From assembly GCA_025055355.1 (NCBI GenBank), contig JANWYM010000031.1:1-16271 (forward strand): a DNA stretch of 16,271 nucleotides, read 5' to 3'. Made by a program: the position numbers and the translations under genes. This stretch comes from Abditibacteriales bacterium (GTDB lineage Bacteria > Armatimonadota > Abditibacteriia > Abditibacteriales > JANWYM01). This document shows positions 7,622-13,636 of this stretch, in pieces. Every line of letters starts with the position of its first letter. Position 1 is the stretch's first letter. The notes under the pieces are model-generated. The model did not search any database and had not been told where the DNA came from. It saw nothing but the letters and a program-made list of their open reading frames with translations.

Positions 7622-8491
7622 TTACAACTGCGGCATCGGCGGGTCGCCCGCCGGGCAATTGCTGCGGTCGGGGAGAATTTCAAAGGACGCCTCCAACGCC
7701 TGCCGCCACTCACACGAGTTGCTGTCAGGCACGCGGTTCCAGCGGAACCATTTGGCGTGACCGTCCGTGAAGATGAAGTGATTACCGAGTTGGTGACGAG
7801 TCAGGAGTTGCATGTGGGCATCCGTGACCTGACCGTTCCTAAGAGCGTTTCCAACAATGCTGCGGAACTGAGAGAAGCTGTTCCCCCACAACCCCTCGTT
7901 CCCCACGCGGTTCGCCCCGCGCCAGTATTCGACGTTCCAACTCTCGCAGCAGGCAAACGGCGTCAGCGCCTCCCCAATGAAGACTTTGTTGGCGGGTCGG
8001 CTGATGGCGGCTAACTTGATGGGGTTGTTCACCCCGTTGTAGCACATGAGCATCAGGTTCGGACCGTAACTCATCGGGAAGGGGACGCAGCCCCCGTCGC
8101 CGCAGAGGTCGCCTGGGTTGCAACTGCTACAGCCACGCGGGTTAGGATTCATGCTCCGACTGGCAGCCTTGTCGCTGGGGCACCTGTAGACCTGCTCGCT
8201 CTTGAGGTAGGGCATGTGCGCCTGCGGCCAGCGGATGTAGGTGCGGTAGCCGCCCCCCGCATCCGCAATCTCGTGCCAGTCCCGCTGGTAGTAGAACGAC
8301 TCGTCGTAGTCCTGCGTGTACATCATCACGGCAGTCCCAATTTGCTTGCAGTTAGACAAGCAGGATGCCATCCGCGCTTTCTCCCGCGCCTGCGCGAACA
8401 CAGGCATCAGAATCGCCGCGAGAATGGCGATGATGGCGATAACTACCAGTAACTCAATCAGCGTGAACCCTCTCTTTTTGAGCCACAACAT
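7622..8491 (-). CDS. Type IV/II pseudopilin-like protein, DUF1559 (H-x9-DG) type
   Basis: The 289-residue protein opens with a class III prepilin leader, MLWLKKRG, cut before F9, and the conserved Glu follows at position 5 of the mature chain (FTLIE). The hydrophobic helix VVIAIIAILAAILMPVF comes next, then QAREKARMASCLSNCKQIGTA, wording common in Armatimonadota and Planctomycetes copies. The soluble part has several cysteine pairs (CSSCNPGDLC, FACCESW) and the H-x9-DG motif (HQLGNHFIFTDG, near residue 257). By family it would be processed by a prepilin peptidase and assembled in a secretion or pilus-like structure. AAGGAGGT at 8501-8508 gives 9-nt spacing to the ATG. Its promoter is at 8630-8658. 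Confidence 0.93.
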   Translation of the reverse strand: MLWLKKRGFTLIELLVVIAIIAILAAILMPVFAQAREKARMASCLSNCKQIGTAVMMYTQDYDESFYYQRDWHEIADAGGGYRTYIRWPQAHMPYLKSEQVYRCPSDKAASRSMNPNPRGCSSCNPGDLCGDGGCVPFPMSYGPNLMLMCYNGVNNPIKLAAISRPANKVFIGEALTPFACCESWNVEYWRGANRVGNEGLWGNSFSQFRSIVGNALRNGQVTDAHMQLLTRHQLGNHFIFTDGHAKWFRWNRVPDSNSCEWRQALEASFEILPDRSNCPAGDPPMPQL

Positions 8492-8622
8492 AAGTCAAAT
8501 ACCTCCTTACAAAAAAGACCAGATACCGCTCTATACGCTTTCTGTATGACTGCCTTGAGTCATTCCTCTAATCGTCGCTGGCATCACCTCCTCGTTGCAG
8601 AGGTACAATTCACTCTTGTTAG
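8492..8622 (-). promoter_or_regulatory. Structured 5' leader of the pseudopilin gene
   Basis: The transcript would begin near 8622 and run about 130 nt to the start codon. Read on the minus strand it has a nested stem near the 5' end (AGAGG-CACT-AACAAG-AGTG...CCTCT, reaching slightly beyond 8622 to about 8629) and a second hairpin (ATGACT-CAAGGC-AGTCAT). There is also a very strong internal SD-like GAGGAGGTG directly before an ATG that opens a 17-codon ORF (MPATIRGMTQGSHTESV). I cannot match it to a known riboswitch class. Confidence 0.35.
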
Positions 8623-8629
8623 TGCCTCT

Positions 8630-8680
8630 ATACTAACACATTAAGCGCGAAATGTCAAAGTTTTTTAATTTTTTTTGCCG
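8630..8680 (-). promoter_or_regulatory. Sigma70-type promoter with UP-like tract for the pseudopilin operon
   Basis: On the minus strand, a perfect -35 TTGACA (8658-8653) and a -10 TAGTAT (8635-8630) are separated by exactly 17 bp. Just upstream of the -35 lies AAAAAAAATTAAAAAACT, which resembles an UP element. Expected initiation is near 8622-8624. This is the best-formed promoter in the window and suggests strong expression. Confidence 0.75.
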
Positions 8681-8736
8681 GCGTCGCTGGTGCGTATTCT
8701 CTCTCTCCGATGAAGAGGGACGTTCCCCATGACGCG

Positions 8737-8766
8737 TTTGCATTTTCCGCTGGAGAAAGTGATAAT
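8737..8766 (+). promoter_or_regulatory. Possible promoter for the PspB-like gene
   Basis: TTTGCA (8737-8742) and GATAAT (8761-8766) lie 18 bp apart, matching the sigma70 consensus at 4/6 and 5/6 positions. The ATG at 8820 follows about 46 bp later. Together with the minus-strand promoter it would make 8492-8819 a divergent control region. Confidence 0.4.
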
Positions 8767-8819
8767 ACACAGCGACGTTGAACATATACAGCAAGCCATC
8801 AGGTTTAGGAGGTATAAGG

Positions 8820-9098
8820 ATGGGCGTATTTGAGATGATTGTTGCCGTTGTGGCGATTAGCAGCGGCGCAGGCGTCTTGAAAGCGTTCCTCAACCGACGC
8901 AGCGTAGACGGCGGGGCAGAGGTGCAGCGCCAACTGCGCGAGCAAGCCGCGACAATCGCCGAGTTACAGAAGCGCGTGGAAAACCTCGAGTTGATTGTTA
9001 CCGACCCGGCGATGTTGGCGGCAATGGAGGGACAGAAGACATTGAAGAGCGTGAACCCGCCGACTATGACGCCCTCGAAACAGATGCGTGTTCAATAG
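8820..9098 (+). CDS. Small PspB-like membrane protein with coiled coil
   Basis: The 92-residue protein has one N-terminal membrane helix (about 2-25, GVFEMIVAVVAISSGAGVLKAF). A charged helix about 33-63 with heptad character (VQRQLREQAATIAELQKRVENLELIV) follows, then a polar proline-rich tail. The arrangement of a short anchor followed by a coiled coil ending in xxRVENLExIVxDP resembles phage-shock PspB and related envelope proteins, though the match is by architecture only. AGGAGGT at 8808-8814 lies 5 nt before the ATG and decides this start over upstream in-frame TTG 8778. No pspA or pspC neighbour is visible, so a stress-response role is inference. Confidence 0.7.
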   Translation: MGVFEMIVAVVAISSGAGVLKAFLNRRSVDGGAEVQRQLREQAATIAELQKRVENLELIVTDPAMLAAMEGQKTLKSVNPPTMTPSKQMRVQ

Positions 9099-9129
9099 GG
9101 TCCATGAGAGAATGGGTCAATTCCCCGAT

Positions 9130-9202
9130 GAAAATCGTCCTCGTCGTCGTCCTCGTTCTCGTCGTCGGTCGTTTTTGAGGTTCGGGAACGACGACGATTT
9201 TC
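9130..9202. repeat. Foldback repeat with GTC/CGT-rich core
   Basis: GAAAATCGTC (9130-9139) and GACGATTTTC (9193-9202) are perfect inverted repeats. Between them lies a CTCGTCGTCGTCC low-complexity tract and a mirrored GGGAACGACGAC. Flanking matches (ATGGGTCAATTCCCCG against CGAGGGAATCGCCCAT) suggest the element reaches about 9113-9218. It lies just after the PspB-like gene and may form the 3' end of that transcript. Confidence 0.6.
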
Positions 9203-9248
9203 GAGGGAATCGCCCATGAGTCGTTGACGCACCACGCCGCAGGAAAGT

Positions 9249-9330
9249 GTCATGGCGAGCGCAGCGAAGCAATCCCCTCCGCTGCAGCAATCTCCTCCGT
9301 AGAGGATGACTTCGCTCCGCTCGCCATGAC
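9249..9330. repeat. REP-like palindrome upstream of the selenoprotein gene
   Basis: The 82-bp element has near-perfect 21-bp inverted ends (GTCATGGCGAGCGCAGCGAA at the left; the complement of GTCATGGCGAGCGGAGCGAA at the right). The inner segments CAATCCCCTCCGCTG and CAGCAATCTCCTCCG repeat one another. The same family occurs at 10366-10432 and 13501-13573, with partial copies at 1520-1570 and 11447-11487. Confidence 0.8.
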
Positions 9331-9357
9331 AGGGATTTTCGGAGGAGCAAGGACCGT

Positions 9358-10305
9358 ATGCGATGTACTATCGCATGGATTGGAGTAGCGTTGTGGCTGT
9401 CTGGTGCGTGGGGGCAGCAGACGGCGACAAAGTTGGACAGCGGAATGGTAGCGCCGGATTTCAGCGTGCCTGACCACAATGGGAATACCGTCAACTTGAA
9501 GGATTTCTTGGGTAAAAAAGCCGTGCTGCTGGCGTTCTATCCGAAGGCAGGCACGCCCGGTTGAACGCTGGAAGTGTGCGCGCTCCGGGATGAGCATGCG
9601 AACCTTGCGGCGAAGGACGTTCAGGTTTTAGGTATCAGCACCGACACCGTGGAGGCGCAGAGACAGTTCGCGGAAAAGCATCAACTGCCCTATCCGCTGT
9701 TGGCAGATAGCGAGAAGAAAGTGGCGGCGGCTTACGGGGTGCTGATGCCGCAGGGCTACGCGCGGCGCACGACGTTCCTGATTGACAAGGGCGGGTTCAT
9801 CCGCCACGTGGACGCGCAGGTGAAACCGCAAACGCACGGCAAGGACGTCCTGGCTTACCTCAATGCACTGCCTGCGCCGATTGCCGAGGGACAGCCCATG
9901 CCTGATTTTGTGCTGCCCGATGGCGATGGTAAGCCAGTGAAACTGAGCGACTTCAAAGGGAAAAAAAACGTCGCCATAGTGTTCTACCCCAAAGCCTTCA
10001 CCGGCGGCTGAACGGCGGAGGTCAAATCGCTCGGTGCGGAGCGAGAGGCGTTGAGGGCGAAAGATGTGGTAGTGCTGGGCGTCAGTCGGGACACCTGCGA
10101 GACGCAGAAGAAGTTCGGCGCGTCCTGCGGGGTGGACTTCCCGCTGTTGAGCGACGCGGGTGGCAACTTACACGCCTTGCTGGACGTCGGCGGCAAACTG
10201 CCCCGCCGTGTCACCATCCTCGTTGACAAAAACGGTATCGTGAAGAAGATAGATACCAAAGTAAACGTCAACTCACACGGGAAAGATATCGCAGATGCCT
10301 TTTGA
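9358..10305 (+). CDS. Exported tandem peroxiredoxin with two selenocysteines (UGA recoded at Sec69 and Sec218)
   Basis: Read through two in-frame TGA codons (9562-9564 and 10009-10011), this is one 315-residue protein. A signal peptide (about 1-20, ending SGAWG-QQ) precedes two homologous AhpC/TSA domains of BCP/PrxQ type, about 28-165 and 175-315. Each TGA falls exactly where the family has its peroxidatic Cys: FYPKAGTPG-U-TLEVC and FYPKAFTGG-U-TAEVK. Domain 1 keeps the PrxQ resolving Cys at +5 (Cys74); domain 2 has Lys there but carries Cys247 and Cys257. The expected role is reduction of peroxides outside the cytoplasm using an electron donor not seen here. GGAGGAG at 9341-9347 lies 10 nt before the ATG. 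The third TGA (10303) is the true stop: it follows the HGKDIADAF end, which matches HGKDVLAYL of domain 1, and non-coding repeats begin at once. The less likely alternative is a pseudogene with two nonsense mutations. Confidence 0.88.
9562..9600 (+). promoter_or_regulatory. UGA selenocysteine codon 69 with candidate bacterial SECIS
   Basis: TGA at 9562-9564 is followed by a hairpin with upper stem GCTC (9582-9585) and GAGC (9592-9595) around the loop CGGGAT. A lower stem (TGCG with GCG/T wobble, 9577-9580 with 9597-9600) is separated by one C-A mismatch. The loop starts 21 nt after the UGA and has G at its second position. Both features fit the usual bacterial pattern of a short hairpin just 3' of the UGA with G in the first two loop bases, read by SelB. 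No folding program was run. Confidence 0.65.
10009..10044 (+). promoter_or_regulatory. UGA selenocysteine codon 218 with candidate bacterial SECIS
   Basis: TGA at 10009-10011 is followed by a perfect 6-bp hairpin, TCGCTC (10027-10032) with GAGCGA (10039-10044), closing the loop GGTGCG. The loop begins 21 nt after the UGA, the same spacing as the first site, and starts with GG. The shared CTC/GAG upper stem is partly expected from domain duplication, but the loop guanines fit SelB recognition. Confidence 0.75.
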
Positions 10306-10524
10306 AGTTCATGGGTTCATGAGTTCAAGCAGTTCATGGAACGGCTAAAAGTCTCAAGTTCTGATGTCATGACGAGGAACGAAGCCAAGCCATCCCCTCC
10401 GGAGGGGATGGCTTGGCTGCGCTCCCCATGACGGCAAGGGGGACGGCAGATCCCGATTGCAATGGGGGTTTTAGGGATAACCTCTCAAGTCATGAGACCC
10501 TTGAACCCATGAATCTATGAACTC
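10306..10524. repeat. Composite inverted repeat between the selenoprotein and DUF4446 genes
   Basis: The outer arms are GTTCATGGGTTCATGAGTTC (10307-10326) and, inverted, CCCATGAATCTATGAACTCATGAAC (about 10506-10530). They enclose the REP-like palindrome 10366-10432. The right arm runs over the DUF4446 start codon at 10525. A third half copy of the TTCATG motif lies at 13591-13610, before the ABC ATPase gene. Confidence 0.65.
10366..10432. repeat. REP-like palindrome, 67 bp, with perfect 32-bp core
   Basis: The core at 10385-10416, CCAAGCCATCCCCTCC joined to its exact complement, is a perfect palindrome. The outer parts are GTCATGACGAGGAACGAAG and GCGCTCCCCATGAC. Transcribed, it would be a very stable hairpin 60 nt past the selenoprotein stop and could protect or end that mRNA, although no T tract follows. 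Confidence 0.8.
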
Positions 10525-11031
10525 ATGAACTCATTGTCCTCGTTGTTGTCCTTTATCGAGCAGCATCACCAAGCACTGTTGGCGATCGCCGCTGTGCTCG
10601 CGGTGATTGCCTTCTTACTTGTCATTGTCCTGTGGTTGCGGTTGAACAAACTGTCGCGGCTGGTGAATCGCTGGATGACCCGCGAGGGCGGGGAGCATCT
10701 TGAAGCGATGCTGCGGCGGTTGCTGGAGGAAAGTGAGCAGACGAACCTCCGCATCAGCGAAGTGGAAAAGGTCCTCCATCGCATTGCCCAACAGCAAACC
10801 TACTGCCTGCAAAAAGTCGGCATCGTTCGCTATGATGCCTACACCGACGTCAGCGGCAGGCAAAGTTTTTCCCTCGCTCTCCTCGACGCCCACAACAACG
10901 GAGCCATCATCACTGGCTTGTTCGGGCGCAACGATGCGCGGTGCTACGGCAAACCCGTGCGCGACGGCAAGTCGGATTTTACGCTCTCGGAGGAGGAAGA
11001 GGAAGCGTTGAAGATGGCAATGGGAAGTTAA
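10525..11031 (+). CDS. DUF4446 family membrane protein
   Basis: The 168-residue protein has one N-terminal membrane helix (about 17-39, ALLAIAAVLAVIAFLLVIVLWL). A basic/acidic helical segment to about 95 follows, then a compact C-terminal domain with family-typical wording: LQKVGIVRYDAYTDVSGRQSFSLALLDAHNNGAIITGLFGR. The sequence ends ARCYGKPVRDGKSDFTLSEEEEEAL. Length and order match DUF4446, whose function is not established. The ATG sits inside the TTCATG repeat arm and has no SD, so the native start region may have been remodelled by the repeat; the other ATGs nearby in the repeat are out of frame. The TAA stop is overlapped by the next MITE-like copy. Confidence 0.88.
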   Translation: MNSLSSLLSFIEQHHQALLAIAAVLAVIAFLLVIVLWLRLNKLSRLVNRWMTREGGEHLEAMLRRLLEESEQTNLRISEVEKVLHRIAQQQTYCLQKVGIVRYDAYTDVSGRQSFSLALLDAHNNGAIITGLFGRNDARCYGKPVRDGKSDFTLSEEEEEALKMAMGS

Positions 11032-11089
11032 GAGCCTGTCCCAAGAACTCCCCTCCTGACCAAGGAGGGGAGTTTTTGGGAGAGGCTCT
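11031..11089. mobile_element. MITE-like element, minimal 59-bp copy
   Basis: The element has the same ends as the longer copies (AGAGCCTGTCCCAAGAA at the left, TTTTTGGGAGAGGCTCT at the right) but its interior is only CCCCTCCT-GACCA-AGGAGGGG plus AGTTTTT. It begins at the last base of the DUF4446 stop codon and would act as a plus-strand intrinsic terminator between that gene and the S23-dUTPase gene. Confidence 0.75.
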
Positions 11090-11106
11090 AAGAGAGGGGG
11101 AGTGTG

Positions 11107-12009
11107 ATGTCTGACGGAGGCTTAGAGGCGACGCGAATGTTCACGATGGCGGAAGAGTTGGCGGATAGAGTTTGGGGTATCGTGATGGCATGGGATGGAT
11201 TTTGTAAGGATTCCGTTGGGAAGCAGTTAATACGAGCGGCGGATTCCATCGGAGCCAACATCGCCGAGAGCGTGGGCCGATTTCATCCTAAAGATGTCCT
11301 CAACTTCCTCTCGCACGCGCGCGGGTCTATGCAAGCAACTAAATTCTGGCTACGCCGCGCCCATCAACGCAACCTGATTTCCGATGCGGAATTCAAAGAG
11401 TTATGGGACATGCTGGAACAGCAGGGAAGGACTTTGAACGACTACATCTCCTTGCGGAGGGAATGGCTGCGCTCCGCTCGCCATGAGAGGGAAGACCGCA
11501 TTCTCCGCGAGAGCACGGCTTCTTACGTGGCTTCCAACGACGACGCATTCGACCCTGAACCATCCAACTATCCCCTCTCCCTTCTCATCCAGCGTCTCCC
11601 TGAATCCGAAGGGTTGCCGCTGCCCCGCTACATGAGCGCGGGGGCAGCAGGAATGGATTTGTTCGCCGCGGAGGACGCGACGCTTGCACCCGGTGAAACG
11701 AAGCTCGTTTCCACCGGCGTGTGCATCGCCGTCCCCGAAGGCTACGAAGCGCAGATTCGCCCGCGCAGCGGACTGGCGCTCAACTACAGCATCACCATTC
11801 CCAACGCGCCGGGCACCATTGACGCCGACTATCGCGGCGTGGTCAAGGTCATCCTGCACAACCTCGGCACATCGCCCTTTCACATCCAGCGCGGTGACCG
11901 CATCGCCCAGATGGTCATTGCCAAAGTCGAACGAGCCGCGTGGGAAGAGGTCGACGAACTGCCCAACACCCAACGCGGCGCAGGGGGATTTGGGCATACG
12001 GGGATTTGA
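11107..12009 (+). CDS. Four-helix-bundle (S23/IVP-type) domain fused to dUTPase
   Basis: The 300-residue protein has two parts. Residues 1-115 match the 23S rRNA intervening-sequence/four-helix-bundle family (ELADRVWGIVMAWDGF, GKQLIRAADSIGANIAESVGR, LSHARGSMQATKFWLRRA), whose role is not known. Residues about 150-300 are a trimeric dUTPase (dUTP to dUMP + PPi). They contain motif 1 AGMDLFA (Asp184), motif 2 RSGLAL, motif 3 GTIDADYRG with likely catalytic Asp239, motif 4 GDRIAQMVI, and motif 5 RGAGGFGHTG with His where Ser is usual. The join at residues 115-127 is encoded by a REP-like repeat arm (11447-11487). The ATG at 11107 has GAGGGGGAG just upstream; the in-frame GTG at 11104 is an alternative. 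An internal GTG at 11527 could give a free dUTPase but has no SD. Confidence 0.88.
   Translation: MSDGGLEATRMFTMAEELADRVWGIVMAWDGFCKDSVGKQLIRAADSIGANIAESVGRFHPKDVLNFLSHARGSMQATKFWLRRAHQRNLISDAEFKELWDMLEQQGRTLNDYISLRREWLRSARHEREDRILRESTASYVASNDDAFDPEPSNYPLSLLIQRLPESEGLPLPRYMSAGAAGMDLFAAEDATLAPGETKLVSTGVCIAVPEGYEAQIRPRSGLALNYSITIPNAPGTIDADYRGVVKVILHNLGTSPFHIQRGDRIAQMVIAKVERAAWEEVDELPNTQRGAGGFGHTGI
11447..11487. repeat. REP-like arm inside the S23-dUTPase coding sequence
   Basis: CTCCTTGCGGAGGGAATGGC followed by TGCGCTCCGCTCGCCATGAG matches the right arm of the element at 9249-9330 (CTCCTCCGTAGAGGATGAC...CTTCGCTCCGCTCGCCATGAC). It is translated in frame as SLRREWLRSARHE, exactly between the two domains. 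Confidence 0.75.
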
Positions 12010-12022
12010 GAGGTTGGTCACG

Positions 12023-13531
12023 ATGAAGCAAGTTCGGTGTTGTTCAATCCTGTTTTTTCTTCTGATAAATCTGCCTCTCTGCGCTCTGGCATCCGCTGCC
12101 GAGAAAATCGTCCTCCTCTCGCCTCACTGGGAGGGGATTCGCAAGGAATACCGTGAGGCGTTTCGGCAGTGGCACAAGGCACAATATGGGACGGAGGTGG
12201 ACTTGGATTTCCTCATCATGGGCGGCACGTCGGAGATTATGAAGTTCATCGGCGACCGGTTCGCCAAGCACCCGGACGGCATCGGGGTAGATGTGTTCTG
12301 GGGAGGCGGCATCGCGCCCTATATGACGCTGGCGCAGCAAGGGTTGCTGGAACCCTACAAGGTGCCCGATGCCATCCTCTCGAAGATCCCGAAGGACTAC
12401 GGCGGGATGCCCATGTATGATGCGGAATATCGCTGGTATGGTTCGGCGATGTCGGGGTTCGGGATCATCTACAACCGCGCGGTGCTGCGGGTGATGAACA
12501 TGCCCGAGCCGCAGACGTGGGCGGACCTGGCGCGCCCTGAGTTCTTGACGTGGGTGGGCAGCGGCGACCCGCGCCACAGCGGTTCGATTCACATGATGTA
12601 TGAAATCATTCTCCAAGCCTACGGCTGGGACAAAGGCTGGGAGATCATTAAGCGCATGGGGGCGAACATCCGCAACTTCCCGCGCGGCGGGGGGCAAACG
12701 TCGAAGGATGTGGCGCTGGGTGAGACAGCGGTGGGGCTTTCGATTGACCTTTACGCCTTGACGCAAATCGCGCAGGCACGCACCGACCAACTGGCGTTCG
12801 TCCTGCCCGAAGGTCAGACCATCATCAACTGCGACCCCATCGCCATCCTCAAGGGTGCGCCGCATAAACAGTTGGCACAGCGCTTGGTCGACTTCGTGCT
12901 GTCCGAAGAAGGTCAGAAAATCCTGATGCTGCCGGCGGGCGCGGCGGGCGGACCGCGCGAGTTCACGCTGAACCGCATGAGCGTGCTCCCGTCGCTCTAT
13001 CGGACGCTGGCAGGACAGTTAAGCACGCCCTCCAACCCGTTCGAGATGAAAGTGACCATGCGTTACGACGCTCAATTGGGCAGCGCGCGGCGGGTGTTGG
13101 TGGATGACCTCATCGGCGCGCTGGTCATTGACAACCACCGCGACTTAACGCGCGCATGGCGCGCGTTGATAGAAGCAGGTATGCCCGAGGCGGCGGCGAA
13201 GAAGTTCGCGGCGATGCCGCTGACCGAAGCCGAAGCCTTGCGCCTGTGCGCACCCGCAAGCCCCGGCAGCAAAAAGACGAAGTGGGAAACCGACCCCGTT
13301 CTCAAAAGCAAAGAAATGACGCGCTGGGCGATATTCGCTAAGCAGCAATATGCCGAGGTTGTGCGCATGACGCGCGGGGGCAGCGGAGGGATGTCGGCGG
13401 CATACTCCGCGCTGCGGTGGGTGTTTCCCGCGTTGGCGGCGGCGCTGGTGGTGGGGATCGTAGGGAGCGCCGTGTGGCAGGGGATGCGACGCTGGGCGGA
13501 GATGGCTTCGTCGCTCCGCTCCTCGCCATGA
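12023..13531 (+). CDS. ABC transporter substrate-binding protein (Fe3+/polyamine AfuA-PotD type), C-terminally anchored
   Basis: The 502-residue protein has a Sec signal peptide (about 1-25, cleaved near ASA-AEK). A type II binding-protein fold follows: YNRAVLRVMNMPEPQTWADLARPEF, the hinge region PRHSGSIHMMYEIILQAYGWDKGW and GETAVGLSIDLYAL. These are typical of iron(III)- or spermidine-type receptors, but no ligand residue can be assigned here. After about residue 350 the chain is longer than the usual ~340, with a helical extension and a membrane helix near 465-485 (WVFPALAAALVVGIVGSAVW). Membrane tethering at the C-terminus is unusual for the family. The last ~10 residues (MASSLRSSP) and the stop are encoded by a REP-like arm. 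GAGAGG at 12008-12013 precedes the ATG; a longer in-frame start at 11684 would overlap the dUTPase and is rejected. Confidence 0.87.
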   Translation: MKQVRCCSILFFLLINLPLCALASAAEKIVLLSPHWEGIRKEYREAFRQWHKAQYGTEVDLDFLIMGGTSEIMKFIGDRFAKHPDGIGVDVFWGGGIAPYMTLAQQGLLEPYKVPDAILSKIPKDYGGMPMYDAEYRWYGSAMSGFGIIYNRAVLRVMNMPEPQTWADLARPEFLTWVGSGDPRHSGSIHMMYEIILQAYGWDKGWEIIKRMGANIRNFPRGGGQTSKDVALGETAVGLSIDLYALTQIAQARTDQLAFVLPEGQTIINCDPIAILKGAPHKQLAQRLVDFVLSEEGQKILMLPAGAAGGPREFTLNRMSVLPSLYRTLAGQLSTPSNPFEMKVTMRYDAQLGSARRVLVDDLIGALVIDNHRDLTRAWRALIEAGMPEAAAKKFAAMPLTEAEALRLCAPASPGSKKTKWETDPVLKSKEMTRWAIFAKQQYAEVVRMTRGGSGGMSAAYSALRWVFPALAAALVVGIVGSAVWQGMRRWAEMASSLRSSP

Positions 13532-13573
13532 CATCCACGCGCTTGCTGTCATGGCGAGCAGAGCGAAGCCATC
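13501..13573. repeat. REP-like palindrome over the end of the substrate-binding protein gene
   Basis: GATGGCTTCG...CTCGCCATGACA (13501-13533) and its inverted partner TGTCATGGCGAGCAGAGCGA...CCATC (13547-13573) form a hairpin with a 6-bp insertion in the left arm. The stop TGA of the binding-protein gene is the last part of the CCATGAC motif. Confidence 0.75.
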
Positions 13574-13636
13574 CCCTGGTGGGGGCATAAGTTCATGGGT
13601 TCATGAGTTTACGCATCCCGCGTTACACATCACGCT

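Noticed and set aside
7529..8014. Plus-strand 161-codon ORF opposite the pseudopilin gene
   Set aside because: It has no family features and is the antisense of a clear DUF1559-type protein.
8492..8622. Known riboswitch (for example c-di-GMP, glycine or SAM types) in the pseudopilin leader
   Set aside because: I could not match conserved core bases of these classes; it is kept only as an unassigned structured leader.
9562..10011. Reading the peroxiredoxin region as three separate genes or a pseudogene with two nonsense mutations
   Set aside because: Both TGAs replace only the catalytic Cys, the frame and homology continue unchanged, and each is followed by a hairpin in SECIS position. Random nonsense mutations would not choose both active sites.
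9358..10305. UGA read genome-wide as Trp or another amino acid
   Set aside because: TGA is used as the normal stop by other genes here (1502, 5409, 7151, 13529), and the two internal TGAs fall at Cys positions rather than Trp positions.
11684..12022. Long N-terminal extension of the substrate-binding protein starting at 11684
   Set aside because: It is an out-of-frame reading of the dUTPase coding region; the ATG at 12023 with a signal peptide and SD explains the protein.
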